Source: Gammaproteobacteria bacterium (GTDB lineage: Bacteria > Pseudomonadota > Gammaproteobacteria > Ga0077536). Taken from it: a DNA stretch of 39,191 nucleotides. The translations under genes were made by a program, and so were the position numbers. Positions 9,456-17,561 of this stretch are shown one piece after another (position 1 is the first letter of the stretch; each line of letters opens with the position of its first letter). Under the pieces are notes generated by a model. It was not told the DNA's origin, ran no database searches, and saw only the letters and a list, made by a program, of their open reading frames with translations. The stretch is from contig JAIEQK010000310.1 in assembly GCA_019747795.1 (NCBI GenBank), forward strand, positions 1 through 39,191, given 5' to 3'.

Positions 9456-9956
9456 TCAGCCCTCGCAATGCCGGCGGTAGTTCGCCAGCCAGTCTTCGAC
9501 CGTGCCCTTGCCGTGCACGGTGTTGTAGAACTGCTTCCAGTAGGCCGCGAGGCCGGGCAAGTCGTTCGCCGCTGGCAGCGCGCGCGGCGCGCGGAAGTAG
9601 AGCAGCCGGCACGTCGCGCACGCGAAGCCGATGTCGCGGATCAGGTGCTCCGCCGGCGGGTAGCCCGAGTAGCGTTTCGGCACCATGGCCATGTAGGCGA
9701 CCATCACGGCAGAGCGCGAGCGCGTGAGGCCAGGCGCGGTGTTGCGCAGGAAGTCGTAGTACGTCTCGGGCTCGATGCCCCACCAAGACAGCGCGGGCCC
9801 GCCGTACTGCTGCACGGCGTCGTAGCCGTCGCCCTCGTGCGCACCGGTGCCCCACACCAGGATCTCGGCCGCCTCCGACCACAGGCCCAGCTCCTGAAGC
9901 ACCGGACGGACGATCAGCTCGCGGACTTGCTTGCCTTCTACGCGGTCACGGGACAT
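9456..9956 (-). CDS. Putative endolysin (lysozyme/transglycosylase-like phage family)
   Basis: The 166-residue protein contains WGTGAHEG (Glu at about residue 41) followed by YGGPALSWWGIEPETYYDFL. From memory, this resembles phage proteins with the pattern GTAAQES...GGPALGLFQMEP, which look like lysozyme or transglycosylase relatives with Glu as the catalytic acid. The second half (DIGFACATCRLLYFRAP, then GLAAYWKQFYNTVHGKGT) also fits that family. No signal peptide is present, as expected for holin-dependent release. It heads the lysis cassette and has a good CAGGAGG site upstream of the ATG. The usual Gln-Glu-Ser is replaced by His-Glu-Gly, so activity is not certain. Confidence 0.6.
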   Translation of the reverse strand: MSRDRVEGKQVRELIVRPVLQELGLWSEAAEILVWGTGAHEGDGYDAVQQYGGPALSWWGIEPETYYDFLRNTAPGLTRSRSAVMVAYMAMVPKRYSGYPPAEHLIRDIGFACATCRLLYFRAPRALPAANDLPGLAAYWKQFYNTVHGKGTVEDWLANYRRHCEG

Positions 9957-10015
9957 GGGGCCTCCTGGGGGCGCGGGTGCAGTGGATCGCTTGTTGAGCA
10001 GGGCCTGGTGGATTT

Positions 10016-12196
10016 CTAGACGTGCGACGGCTCGACCCCCATGCTGACCAGCGCGTTGTAGGCGTCGATCACGGTGCCGGTGTTGATCACGTTCTGCCTG
10101 GACCGGAAAGCCAGGCGGTCGCAGAAGCTGATCAAGTTCGTCATGCTGACGGCGTCGAGCAGGAAGTGGTGGTAGTTCGACGCGATTTGCCCCTGAGTCG
10201 CCAGCGCGTCGATGAACGGCGCCACCAGGTTCGTGCCGGTCGACGTGATGTCAGATCCGGAGTCGGTCTGAAGCGCTACGGGGAACGTGTTGATGTCGCT
10301 TACCGTGGCGGCGAAGCCCTGGCCGGCCGCGCCGAGGCCGCCCGTGCTGTGCGACACCGGATTCCGCGGGATGAAGTTCGACGCACTGGCGCCAGTAGAG
10401 CCCAGCACCAGCGACACCGACGCCACCTCGCCCGACGCCTTGAGCTGGCGAAGCGCCTCCTCCACCCAAACGTCGATAGCGCCCTGATTCACCGCGATGT
10501 GCTGGTAGCCGTTCAGGCCCCACTGCTTCATCAGCGCTTGGCCGGCGCGGAAGTCCGCAAGAATTGCGCTCTCGTTGGGCGCAGAGCCAGCGTAACGGTA
10601 TCCGAAGTTAGCCGGGGTTCCGCCGCTAGTCAGATCAATGGTGTTCACGCCCGCGCAGGAATCCTCCTCGGTCAGGTGCACGGCGAAGGCCGTCGTCGAG
10701 GTGTTGCGCAGCCAGTACGTCTGTCCAGCGACCAGAGGCGCCGGGAGAGCGTTCGCGGCCGTGGTGTTGAAGAAGGTAACCGGGTAACCCTGGTTGCCGT
10801 AGAGGTTGGCGCCGACGACGCGCGTGATGCCGTGCGTCGCGGAAGTTGTGATGGTGTCCGAGTTGGTATCGACGCTCGAAATCGAGCCATACCGGTTCTG
10901 CGCAAGGTAGAAGCCGTAAGGCCCCAGAAGCCGTGCGCCGGCGTTGCCACCATCGAACGGGTTGGCGTGCGCTTGTAGGCAGATCGCGTGCCCGCGCGCC
11001 TGGAGGTTGAGCAGGTCTTCGACGGTCGCGTACCCCTGGCGGACGACCTGTAGGTATCCAGTCAGCACGAAAAGCGAAGCCTTCAGCCCAAACGCTTCGA
11101 CGATGTCGATCATGCTCATCGGCGTGTTGGCTGGGATCACAACGCCGCTCGCGCCGTTGAAGGGCGATCCGATCGACATGCGCTTTGCGATCTGGTCCCT
11201 GGTGCAGTCGTCGAAGCGCACGTAGGCAAAGCCGCGGCCGCCCGAATTGGTGTAGACGGGGCCGATCTGAAATCTGTCGCCGACCTGCATACCCAGGCGC
11301 ACCGACGTGCCGCCGTAGACAACGGCCGTGGTTGCCACTGCCGTCAGCGGGCGGTCCCACACCACGGCCGTTGAGCCGTTGGTAAGCTGAGCGTTTCGCA
11401 CCTCGCCGCTGGAGAAGCGCAGTCGGTAAGGATTGGACGTGCCAGCGAAGTTCGCGTTGAGAGTGGCCGACAAGTCGCCCACGGCCGGCGCGCCAGTCAA
11501 AGTGAGACTGGTATTCGGCGCGGTATCGATCACTCGCGCCGAGTTCATGTTCGAGCTGCCGAGCGTAAAAGTGCCAGATACGCCAAGTTGCTGCTTGTGC
11601 AGGCTCAGCAATCTCCACTTGCCGTCTCGACGTGCCGTGAAGGTTCCAAAGACCTTGTTCGCCCAAGAGTTCCCAATTGCGGTCGCCGCGTCGTCGCTGG
11701 ACATCTGCAGTTGGTACATGCCGTATTTTTCGCCGTCGGCAGTCGGATCGGCCTTGAACCAGAAATTCAGGTTGTTGAAGGTCGACGGCACGTTGGTTAT
11801 CGCCGCGCCATTGGCCGAGAGGTTTGCGATGTACGAACCGGAAGACCCGGAGCCCTGTGGGATAGACGTGTAGATCGTCGGGCTTTCCGGCCACACGTCG
11901 ACCGTCGACGGGGTGCCGCTCGCGCCGTTCGACCAGTCGCAAATCAGAGTGCCGCGCCCGTTGTTCTGGCGGGTCGGATCGAGCATCTGGTTCTGCTTGG
12001 CAAGGCCAACCAGAGTGTTAAGATTCAACTCGTCTCGGCCCCACGCCTTGCCGTCCCACCGGTAATTTGTGAGAGTGTCGGTCTCGAAAAACTCGTCGCC
12101 TCGCTTCAGCGGGTAAGGCGTAGGCGGCGTGGGCTTCGTGTCGGTCGACAGGCCAAGGTAGAAACGCAGGCCATTGAAGACGTCACTTGTGATCAT
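10016..12196 (-). CDS. Tailspike/receptor-binding protein with polysaccharide-deacetylase-like domain
   Basis: The 726-residue protein has a short virion-attachment-like N-terminus (residues 1-55) and a beta-rich, possibly carbohydrate-binding module (about 90-225). A region resembling the NodB/polysaccharide deacetylase fold covers about 320-690. Key matches are VRFDDCTRDQ (Asp329, Asp330; usual FDDG), FGLKASLFVLTGYL, and RGHAICLQAHANPF (His403, His410; usual GHExxxHxxxH), with HHF at 676-678 near the end. A roughly 100-residue beta module (about 437-536, with PAPLVAGQTYWLRN) appears to be inserted inside the catalytic region. Such enzymes remove acetyl groups from surface polysaccharides, so this is probably the host-recognition enzyme. 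Assignment is by motif, not alignment. Confidence 0.65.
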   Translation of the reverse strand: MITSDVFNGLRFYLGLSTDTKPTPPTPYPLKRGDEFFETDTLTNYRWDGKAWGRDELNLNTLVGLAKQNQMLDPTRQNNGRGTLICDWSNGASGTPSTVDVWPESPTIYTSIPQGSGSSGSYIANLSANGAAITNVPSTFNNLNFWFKADPTADGEKYGMYQLQMSSDDAATAIGNSWANKVFGTFTARRDGKWRLLSLHKQQLGVSGTFTLGSSNMNSARVIDTAPNTSLTLTGAPAVGDLSATLNANFAGTSNPYRLRFSSGEVRNAQLTNGSTAVVWDRPLTAVATTAVVYGGTSVRLGMQVGDRFQIGPVYTNSGGRGFAYVRFDDCTRDQIAKRMSIGSPFNGASGVVIPANTPMSMIDIVEAFGLKASLFVLTGYLQVVRQGYATVEDLLNLQARGHAICLQAHANPFDGGNAGARLLGPYGFYLAQNRYGSISSVDTNSDTITTSATHGITRVVGANLYGNQGYPVTFFNTTAANALPAPLVAGQTYWLRNTSTTAFAVHLTEEDSCAGVNTIDLTSGGTPANFGYRYAGSAPNESAILADFRAGQALMKQWGLNGYQHIAVNQGAIDVWVEEALRQLKASGEVASVSLVLGSTGASASNFIPRNPVSHSTGGLGAAGQGFAATVSDINTFPVALQTDSGSDITSTGTNLVAPFIDALATQGQIASNYHHFLLDAVSMTNLISFCDRLAFRSRQNVINTGTVIDAYNALVSMGVEPSHV

Positions 12197-12240
12197 GCGA
12201 GTGCTCCGGTTTTGATCGGCTCTTCACTGAAGGTGGGCAT
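12193..12240 (-). CDS. Possible 15-residue leader peptide before the tailspike gene
   Basis: A short frame (MPTFSEEPIKTGALA, then TGA) fills the gap between two structural genes. Its TGA overlaps the tailspike ATG (ATGA), as in most real junctions in this phage. No clear ribosome binding site precedes it. It may serve translational coupling or be chance. Confidence 0.3.
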   Translation of the reverse strand: MPTFSEEPIKTGALA

Positions 12241-12249
12241 GGCGCCTAC

Positions 12250-12633
12250 TCAGACTGCGCTGGCGTAAACGGTCGGGGTGGCGGAGTCGACAGCAGCGCT
12301 GGCCTGAATGCGAACGCGTGAGAGTCCTCGCGTGTCGAGATACAGGAGCGCAGTCGCGCCGGCGGCGAGGGTGACCGGCGCTCCGACAGCGCGGAGCAGC
12401 GGCGAAAGCGGCGTCGAAAAGTCGCCGCCGGCGCTCGCGATAGGAACCCAATTGGGCGACCCGGCGACCTGCACCGACAAGATGAACGCATCGAACGCCT
12501 GCGCCGCGTTGACGATCTCGATCAGTAGCTTCGTGAATCGGCCGACATCCCACTCGCCGATAAGCGTGTTGCCCGCCGCGGGGACCGTGACCGGCTGTGC
12601 GACGACGTTCTTCAGGGCCTCTACTTGGCTCAT
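12250..12633 (-). CDS. Minor structural protein, unknown
   Basis: The 127-residue protein is Ala/Val-rich and beta-prone (for example APVTLAAGATALLYLDT), with no charged coiled coil or membrane segment. The composition resembles small virion decoration or tail-attachment proteins. Its ATG overlaps the stop of the upstream DUF6682-like gene by four bases. It directly precedes the tailspike gene, so it could be an adaptor for the spike, but no family was recognised. Confidence 0.72.
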   Translation of the reverse strand: MSQVEALKNVVAQPVTVPAAGNTLIGEWDVGRFTKLLIEIVNAAQAFDAFILSVQVAGSPNWVPIASAGGDFSTPLSPLLRAVGAPVTLAAGATALLYLDTRGLSRVRIQASAAVDSATPTVYASAV

Positions 12634-13307
12634 TGGCGTACCTCAAGCTGTTTGCCGTGCTCCAGGATCTTCGGAGACACAGCGAGATCGGCCCGGACCT
12701 TGATGCCCAGGAGCTGGAAGAAGTTAGCGAAGTGCCGCGAGGCGCGGACGTAGTTGGGCGTGCGCTCGGAGTCGCGCGCGTAGCAGTTGTAGAGCACCCA
12801 TTCCCGAAGCGGCGCGGCGTAGACGTCGCCCGCCTGGAGCGCGTCGTTCTCGTCGGTCAGCTCGGTCGGCACCAGGAAGAGCTTCGCTTCCACGACCCAG
12901 GTGCCGGACACCACCGGGTAGACGTAGAAGTCGCGCGGCGTCTCCTCGTCGTAGACGTAGGTGCGCACGTACTCACCGGTGCGCGTCGACCAGAGCGGAT
13001 CGGTCGCGTCCATCGGCTCGCGCGGCGAGGGACCGACGATTGCACGGCCAGGCGTCGCGCCGTCGGCGCCCATGTTCCGGAGCAGGCCACCCAGGCGCGC
13101 CACGGTCGCGGGCAGCGTCTGGCGGGACAGGCTGGGCGCCAGGCTGAAGTTCTGGATCGAGCTGAGCGCGTCCGGCCGCACCAGCGCGAGCGTGCGCTGC
13201 GCGTCGTTCACCCAGCGCAGGTGATGCTCCTCCAGGTAGGTCACGTACTGGCGATCTTCCAGCACCTCGGCGGCCGCCTGCTTGATGTCGAGCACCTGGA
13301 GCGCCAT
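12630..13307 (-). CDS. DUF6682-like phage adaptor/structural protein
   Basis: The start is the ATG at 13307 overlapping the TAA of the upstream gene (TAATG), giving 225 residues; the longer frame to 13361 is rejected. The N-terminal part contains HHLRWVNDAQRTLALVRPDA (residues about 27-46), matching the DUF6682 signature of a WlNdaqreivllrPda-type helix. The remainder is rich in aromatic and acidic residues and ends in a helical domain (ASRHFANFFQLLGIKVR). Proteins of this family occur next to adaptor genes in podovirus operons and probably belong to the head-tail connector. Confidence 0.72.
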   Translation of the reverse strand: MALQVLDIKQAAAEVLEDRQYVTYLEEHHLRWVNDAQRTLALVRPDALSSIQNFSLAPSLSRQTLPATVARLGGLLRNMGADGATPGRAIVGPSPREPMDATDPLWSTRTGEYVRTYVYDEETPRDFYVYPVVSGTWVVEAKLFLVPTELTDENDALQAGDVYAAPLREWVLYNCYARDSERTPNYVRASRHFANFFQLLGIKVRADLAVSPKILEHGKQLEVRQ

Positions 13308-13960
13308 TAGAAGTAATACCCCATGGTCTTGCGCTTGCGCTGGTGGCGGCGGTCCTGCCACTTCGCGATCGCCATGCTCTTCGCCTCTTCGATCGCCTCC
13401 TCGAAAAGCGCGCCGAGCGCGACGCCTACCTGCTCATTGGTCCACTGCTGGTCGGGCATCATCTTCAGCCGCGCGGCCGCGCCCTGGCCGATAGCCTCGA
13501 CGTAGTCGAGCAGCACGTCGTCCAGCGTCGGCGAGCTGAGCGCGGGCTGGAGGATCTGCGTGACGCGCAGATCGTTCGTCACCGCGACAGTCGGATAGGG
13601 CACCAGGCGCACGCGCGTGGGCGTCGTCATGGTGAAGTAAGCGGGCGCGCCGGTCGCGGTGCGCCACTGCGTCGAATAGTTCTCGGCCAGCCACTCCGGC
13701 GTGCGCAGGAACAGCGGCTCGCCGGCATGCTCGATGGGGATCAGAACGCTCGCCAGGTAGGCGCCGGCCGGCGGCGCGACCTGGTACTCACCCGCGGCCA
13801 CCTCGTCGGTGACCGTGGTGAACAGCTGATCGGCGCGCCAGTAGGAAGACCGCGCGCAGAAGTCCCGGATCGCGTGCAGCAGCTGGCGCTCTGCCACCGG
13901 GATCGGCGCCCCCGGACAGTGCGGCAGCACGTCCGGGAGGAAGTCTTCCAGCGTCGCCAC
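13307..13960 (-). CDS. Head-tail adaptor / tail tubular protein A-like
   Basis: The 217-residue protein starts with GTG at 13960. The opening (LEDFLPDVLPHCPGAPIPVAE) is followed by a helix ending FCARSSYWR, a beta-rich centre, and a C-terminal helical bundle with KSMAIAKWQDRRHQRKRK. This is the architecture of podovirus adaptor proteins that dock on the portal ring. It lies downstream of portal, scaffold and capsid genes and just before the DUF6682-like gene, as expected for a connector. The call rests on pattern and gene order. Confidence 0.7.
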   Translation of the reverse strand: MATLEDFLPDVLPHCPGAPIPVAERQLLHAIRDFCARSSYWRADQLFTTVTDEVAAGEYQVAPPAGAYLASVLIPIEHAGEPLFLRTPEWLAENYSTQWRTATGAPAYFTMTTPTRVRLVPYPTVAVTNDLRVTQILQPALSSPTLDDVLLDYVEAIGQGAAARLKMMPDQQWTNEQVGVALGALFEEAIEEAKSMAIAKWQDRRHQRKRKTMGYYF

Positions 13961-14578
13961 TTAGGCGCTCGCGGCCTGAAGCTCGGCGATGCGCTGAAGC
14001 AGCTTCAGCGTGCCGCGGCGCTGGTCCAGCGTCTCGCCGTAGTTCTCTTCGGCGTACTGGGCGAGCTGCGCGTGGTTCTTCGGATCGGTCACGCCCGGCA
14101 GCGCGCGGCCGTAGGCCATCCACACGTCGCCGTCAGCGGTGGCCGGCGGGATCTCGGGGAGCGCGCCGCCGAGCGCAGACGCGGGCGCCAGGCCGTCGTC
14201 GTCATCCTCGCCGGTGTAGGCGTCGCCACCGTCGTCGGTGTCGTCGTCGTCCACGTATTCGGTGCGGATCTCGACCTGGCCGGCGGCCATGCGCGGCGCC
14301 TGGTCGTCGTCGTCGTATTCGGTCCAGCCGTAGGCTTCGGTCGCCAGCGCTTCAGCCTCTGCGCCGTAGGGCGCGAAGCCCTCGCGGATGGCCAGCAGGC
14401 GGCGGATGTCGGCCTCGTGGGTCACATCGCAAACCATCACGCCCTTCTCGTTCGGCGCGAAGTCGTAGACGCGCGTGATGCCGCGCTTCACCTGGACAGG
14501 ATCGGGCAGGTTGCGCAGCAGGCGGCCGCCCAGCGGCAGCTGGAAGGGTTCCTGGTGCGTGAGGGATTGGATCAGCAT
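13961..14578 (-). CDS. Acidic phage protein between capsid and adaptor genes
   Basis: The 205-residue protein has a compact N-terminal part (about residues 1-80), then a very acidic linker with runs of Asp (YDDDDQ and YVDDDDTDDGGD), and a helical C-terminal part ending LLQRIAELQAASA. The acidic region could mimic DNA or bind basic virion proteins. The TAA directly abuts the next start. A minor head or assembly role is inferred from position only. Confidence 0.75.
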   Translation of the reverse strand: MLIQSLTHQEPFQLPLGGRLLRNLPDPVQVKRGITRVYDFAPNEKGVMVCDVTHEADIRRLLAIREGFAPYGAEAEALATEAYGWTEYDDDDQAPRMAAGQVEIRTEYVDDDDTDDGGDAYTGEDDDDGLAPASALGGALPEIPPATADGDVWMAYGRALPGVTDPKNHAQLAQYAEENYGETLDQRRGTLKLLQRIAELQAASA

Positions 14579-14610
14579 GTCGTTCTCCGGTTGGTGGGGG
14601 GAAACGGCAA

Positions 14611-14630
14611 GGGGGCGCCGGAGCGCCCCC
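14611..14630 (-). terminator. GC-rich hairpin after the 162-residue head protein gene
   Basis: A perfect 8-bp stem (GGGGGCGC with GCGCCCCC) closes a four-base loop, UCCG in the leftward RNA. In the leftward direction it is followed by TTGCCGTTT. It lies in the gap after the stop at 14640, so it may be a weak or partial terminator. A strong T-run is lacking. Confidence 0.45.
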
Positions 14631-14639
14631 CCGCCATCA

Positions 14640-15128
14640 TCAGTCGTCGTAGCCCGCCGGCAACGCCATCAGGTAACCGCGGATTGCCTTGGACGCGGTG
14701 CCCGCGCCACCGGTGGTGGCGGTGGCGACCACGATCAGGTCGGTGTCGGACGGCGCGTAGGCCGCGGCGAGCGCGGCCTGGAGCGCGTTGCCCAGACGCT
14801 CGCGACCGACAGCGCGCGCGGTGGTCGAAGCTGCGATGAAGCAGTCCGTGTCCACCACGGTGCCGACGGTGGCATCGGTCGCGGTGTCGTCCTGGTAGAG
14901 GCCGACGTCGTAGACCAGGTTGGCGCCGGAGTCCATGTCGGGCCAGTCGATGACCAGGTCCCACGCGATGTACTGCTTGGGGAGCTTGCACAGCTTGAGC
15001 TGGTCGTTGGTCGCCCAGGCGGCGGTCATGGTGAGAAGGAACGGCAGGAACACGGGGGAGCCCACGGCCTGCGCGCCGACGTGCGCCGGGCGATTCCGGC
15101 GAGCAGCGTTTGCGACAAAAACAGCCAT
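14640..15128 (-). CDS. Head protein, possible capsid decoration protein
   Basis: The 162-residue protein begins with a basic N-terminus (MAVFVANAARRNRP) and is otherwise Ala/Thr/Val-rich and beta-prone, for example DLIVVATATTGGAG. It follows the major capsid gene and is flanked by two GC-rich hairpins. This position, size and composition fit a capsid decoration or stabilising protein. A GAGAGGA ribosome binding site lies seven bases before the ATG. No specific family was recognised. Confidence 0.75.
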   Translation of the reverse strand: MAVFVANAARRNRPAHVGAQAVGSPVFLPFLLTMTAAWATNDQLKLCKLPKQYIAWDLVIDWPDMDSGANLVYDVGLYQDDTATDATVGTVVDTDCFIAASTTARAVGRERLGNALQAALAAAYAPSDTDLIVVATATTGGAGTASKAIRGYLMALPAGYDD

Positions 15129-15150
15129 TTGAAAATCCTCTCGATTGAGA

Positions 15151-15168
15151 GCGGGCCACGCGGCCCGC
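15151..15168 (-). terminator. GC-rich hairpin between capsid and next head gene
   Basis: A 7-bp perfect stem (GCGGGCC with GGCCCGC) encloses a four-base loop. In the leftward direction it is followed by TCTCAATC, a poor T-run. It sits just after the major capsid stop and could be a partial terminator or mRNA-stabilising 3' hairpin. Confidence 0.4.
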
Positions 15169-15196
15169 CCTTGTGGTTACAGGGTCAGGCCAGGGC

Positions 15197-16318
15197 TCAG
15201 CCCGGATCGGCCGCCGCGGTGTCCATCGCCATGACGCCGTAGTCCTGGCTGTTGAACCGCGTCTTCTTGACGCCGAAGATCGAGCTGGTGGTGATCACCA
15301 CCTGGTTGCCGCGGTCCTCGGTTTCCTCGTTCCAGTCGAAGCGCAGGTTGGTGCCCGGCGAACCGAATGCGCACACACCCGCCTGTTCGCCCAGGAACAG
15401 GTTGCGAGCCGCCGCGACGTTGGCGCCCGCGCCGTAGTCGGTGAAGCGCAGCACGTTCTTGTGCTTGTGCAGGACCACGTTCGCGAGCATGCCCAGGCCG
15501 CCCTTGAAGATCGGGTTGTTCCGACCCTCGGAGGTGGCTGCGGCCTTCTGGATCTCCAGCCAGCCGCCGGCGCCCGACTCGATGCGCAGGTCGTAGGCCA
15601 CGTAGGTGTGCATGAGCAGGACGAAGTGCTCTTCGCCCTCGATCATGATCGGCTGGAGCTGGGGAAGCTCCTCGGTGCCGCCGCCCATGGTCTCGGCCTT
15701 GGTGGACGCGCGCTCCACCAGGTTGCGGGTCATCTTGCCGGCGGAGGTCAGCGTCGCCTTGGACGTGCCGTCGCCGTACATGATGTGGTTCGAGTCCGGC
15801 GCCTGGAGGCTGTTGTTCGCGAAACCGGTGTAGGTGTTGCGGAACAGGTAGCCCGGATTCTGGAAGCCGGTCGTCGCGCCCGGCGTCGGGCCGGACAGGT
15901 AGATGAAGAAAAGCTCGTCGAACAGGCGAGCCCACCACTCGGACTGGCGGCGACGCGCGATGTTGCGCAGGTTGTGCACCGTGCGCTTGCGGGTCATCCG
16001 GCCGCCGGTGTTCACGCCACCGCGCATCTGGTCGATGTAGACCTGGTCGGTGTAGAACTTGAGGTCTTCTTCCTGGCCGCGCAGCGTGTCGTCGCCTTCG
16101 ACGGGCTGCATCTTCATCTGCATGGACAGATCGAAGCTGATCTGTTCGCCGGCTTCGGACTCCAGCTGCGTGAGCATCTGGATCGGGGTGCTGGCGGTTT
16201 CGCCGGCGCCCATGAAACGCTTCGACCAGTAGCTGATCTTGGCGGTGTCGACCGCGAGGAACGCGGAATAGCGCTTTACGGCCTTTGCGTCATTGAGGCC
16301 AATGATGGTGCGAGGCAT
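15197..16318 (-). CDS. Major capsid protein, N4-gp56/DUF4043-like
   Basis: The 373-residue protein has the characteristic segments ISFDLSMQMKMQPVEGDD, RGQEEDLKFYTDQVYIDQ and MRGGVNTGGRMTRKRTVH, the pattern I associate with DUF4043/N4-gp56-family major capsid proteins of the HK97 fold. The C-terminal part is beta-rich with FDWNEETEDRGNQVVITT. It follows portal, scaffold and a CsrA-like gene. GGAG lies eight bases upstream of the ATG, in an 84-base leader holding a GC hairpin. Length and placement fit a high-copy shell protein. This is one of the firmer calls here. Confidence 0.88.
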   Translation of the reverse strand: MPRTIIGLNDAKAVKRYSAFLAVDTAKISYWSKRFMGAGETASTPIQMLTQLESEAGEQISFDLSMQMKMQPVEGDDTLRGQEEDLKFYTDQVYIDQMRGGVNTGGRMTRKRTVHNLRNIARRRQSEWWARLFDELFFIYLSGPTPGATTGFQNPGYLFRNTYTGFANNSLQAPDSNHIMYGDGTSKATLTSAGKMTRNLVERASTKAETMGGGTEELPQLQPIMIEGEEHFVLLMHTYVAYDLRIESGAGGWLEIQKAAATSEGRNNPIFKGGLGMLANVVLHKHKNVLRFTDYGAGANVAAARNLFLGEQAGVCAFGSPGTNLRFDWNEETEDRGNQVVITTSSIFGVKKTRFNSQDYGVMAMDTAAADPG

Positions 16319-16382
16319 GAGTATTTCTCCACTGGCGCCTAGCCATCGGTGGGGTACTCATGCACACCCGGTTTTTTCAAAG

Positions 16383-16402
16383 CCGCGCACTCTTGCGCGC
16401 GG
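16383..16402. other. GC hairpin in the leader of the major capsid gene
   Basis: Inverted repeat CCGCGC / GCGCGG with an eight-base loop lies directly after the CsrA-like gene stop and before the capsid start. Leftward it is followed by CTTTG and then an A-run, so it is not a typical terminator in that direction; rightward it is followed by TTATTT. It could protect mRNA or modulate capsid expression. Confidence 0.35.
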
Positions 16403-16591
16403 TTATTTCGGGACCGTCAGCCCTTTGCTGATCGGGTTGGGTCGCTCTTTCGGCGACACCTTCACGGGGATCGACCGGTCAGCGTCCACCAGGACGCGGA
16501 CATCGGCGCCGCTTCGCTTCTGGAAGGTGATGACGATGCGGCCCTCGTCTATCACCAGGGAATCGCCGAACGGGACATTGAGCGCCAGCAT
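16403..16591 (-). CDS. Divergent CsrA-like protein in the head operon
   Basis: The 62-residue product matches the CsrA plan over its first 45 positions: MLALNVPFGDSLVIDEG against the usual MLIL-x-RkvGEsi-IGd, then VRVLVDADRSIPVKV against [17 protein letters not shown]. The conserved RNA-contacting HREE segment is replaced by KVSPKE, so canonical GGA binding may be altered. CsrA proteins are dimeric RNA-binding translational regulators. It lies between scaffold and capsid genes, and a canonical CsrA is encoded elsewhere in the window. No strong ribosome binding site is visible. The similarity is by eye and needs structural confirmation. Confidence 0.62.
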   Translation of the reverse strand: MLALNVPFGDSLVIDEGRIVITFQKRSGADVRVLVDADRSIPVKVSPKERPNPISKGLTVPK

Positions 16592-16606
16592 TCGGCGATC
16601 GCTCTA

Positions 16607-17551
16607 TCAGTGCCGGACCGTGCCGAAACGGCGCTCGGCGTCGGGCGTCAGTCGCGCGATCCGCGCTTCCACCTCCAGCGGATCGAGATTCGGATCGCCC
16701 AGCAGCGCGTCCAGCTCGGCGAACTCGTCCGCACTCAGCTGATCGTCGCTCTCTGCGGCCGGCGGCACGTCCACCAGCGTGCGCGGCGCCCTGGACTGGG
16801 CATCGGCCTGCTGCTTGGCGCGCCTCGCGATGGCCTCGCGCTTCTGTTTCTCGGGGTCTGGCTTGGCGTCCTCCGCCTTCGGCGCGGTGCCGCCCAGGTT
16901 GAACTTCGTGCGGATGGCCTCCGATGCCTGGCGAAGCACCGCCGCGCCGGACAGAGCGGGGTTCTCGCGCGCGAGCAGCTTCACCTGCGTGTTCAGGGCC
17001 TCGAAAAGCACCGGGTCTTTGTCGCGCGCGAAGACGGCGTTCTCCGGGCGCGACCAGAAGCGCTTCTGCTGGGCGTCCCACACGGCCTCGGCATGGCGCA
17101 CGGCCTGGTGCGCGGCGTGCTCCAGCAGTCGCTTGTCGGACACCAGGTCGGCACGCTTGTCGGAGAGCTTGTCGCTTTCCTCCAGGTACTCGTCCTGGCC
17201 CAGCTCGCCCTTGGCGTAGCGGTCGCGCAGCGCGGTCTTCTCGGCTTCGAGGGCCTTCAGCTCGGCGGTGATCTCTTCGAGCCGCTTCGGATCGGCGCCG
17301 TAGTCGGGGATGACGCTCTCGTCTTCCTCGTCCTCGGGATCGGGCTCGGCCTTTTCGTCCGCGGGCGGCTCGTCAGCCTTCGCGGCCTTGGCAGGGGGCT
17401 CGTCTTCGGCGCCCTCATCCGCGTCGTCCTGGCCTTCGGCTTCTTCGTCCTCCTCGTCTTCCTCGTCCTTCGGCAGCTCGCCAGCGTCGCGCAGCGCCTC
17501 CAGCTCCTCTTCGCTCAGGGCGCCCAGCGATTGAATGTTGTCCGGGTCCAT
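16607..17551 (-). CDS. Capsid scaffolding protein
   Basis: The 314-residue protein is extremely charged. Residues 25-80 are acidic and Ala/Pro-rich (DEEDEEDEEAEG), and a long central helix (about 85-165) is rich in Glu, Lys and Leu. A basic patch (KQKREAIARRAKQQ) lies near residue 240, and the C-terminus ends in a helical region with RIARLTPDAERRFGTVRH. Low complexity, coiled-coil character and location between portal and capsid genes are typical of podovirus scaffold proteins, whose C-terminal helices bind capsid subunits. Sequence conservation in this class is poor, so identification rests on context and composition. Confidence 0.8.
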   Translation of the reverse strand: MDPDNIQSLGALSEEELEALRDAGELPKDEEDEEDEEAEGQDDADEGAEDEPPAKAAKADEPPADEKAEPDPEDEEDESVIPDYGADPKRLEEITAELKALEAEKTALRDRYAKGELGQDEYLEESDKLSDKRADLVSDKRLLEHAAHQAVRHAEAVWDAQQKRFWSRPENAVFARDKDPVLFEALNTQVKLLARENPALSGAAVLRQASEAIRTKFNLGGTAPKAEDAKPDPEKQKREAIARRAKQQADAQSRAPRTLVDVPPAAESDDQLSADEFAELDALLGDPNLDPLEVEARIARLTPDAERRFGTVRH

Positions 17552-17561
17552 AGGTCCTCGC

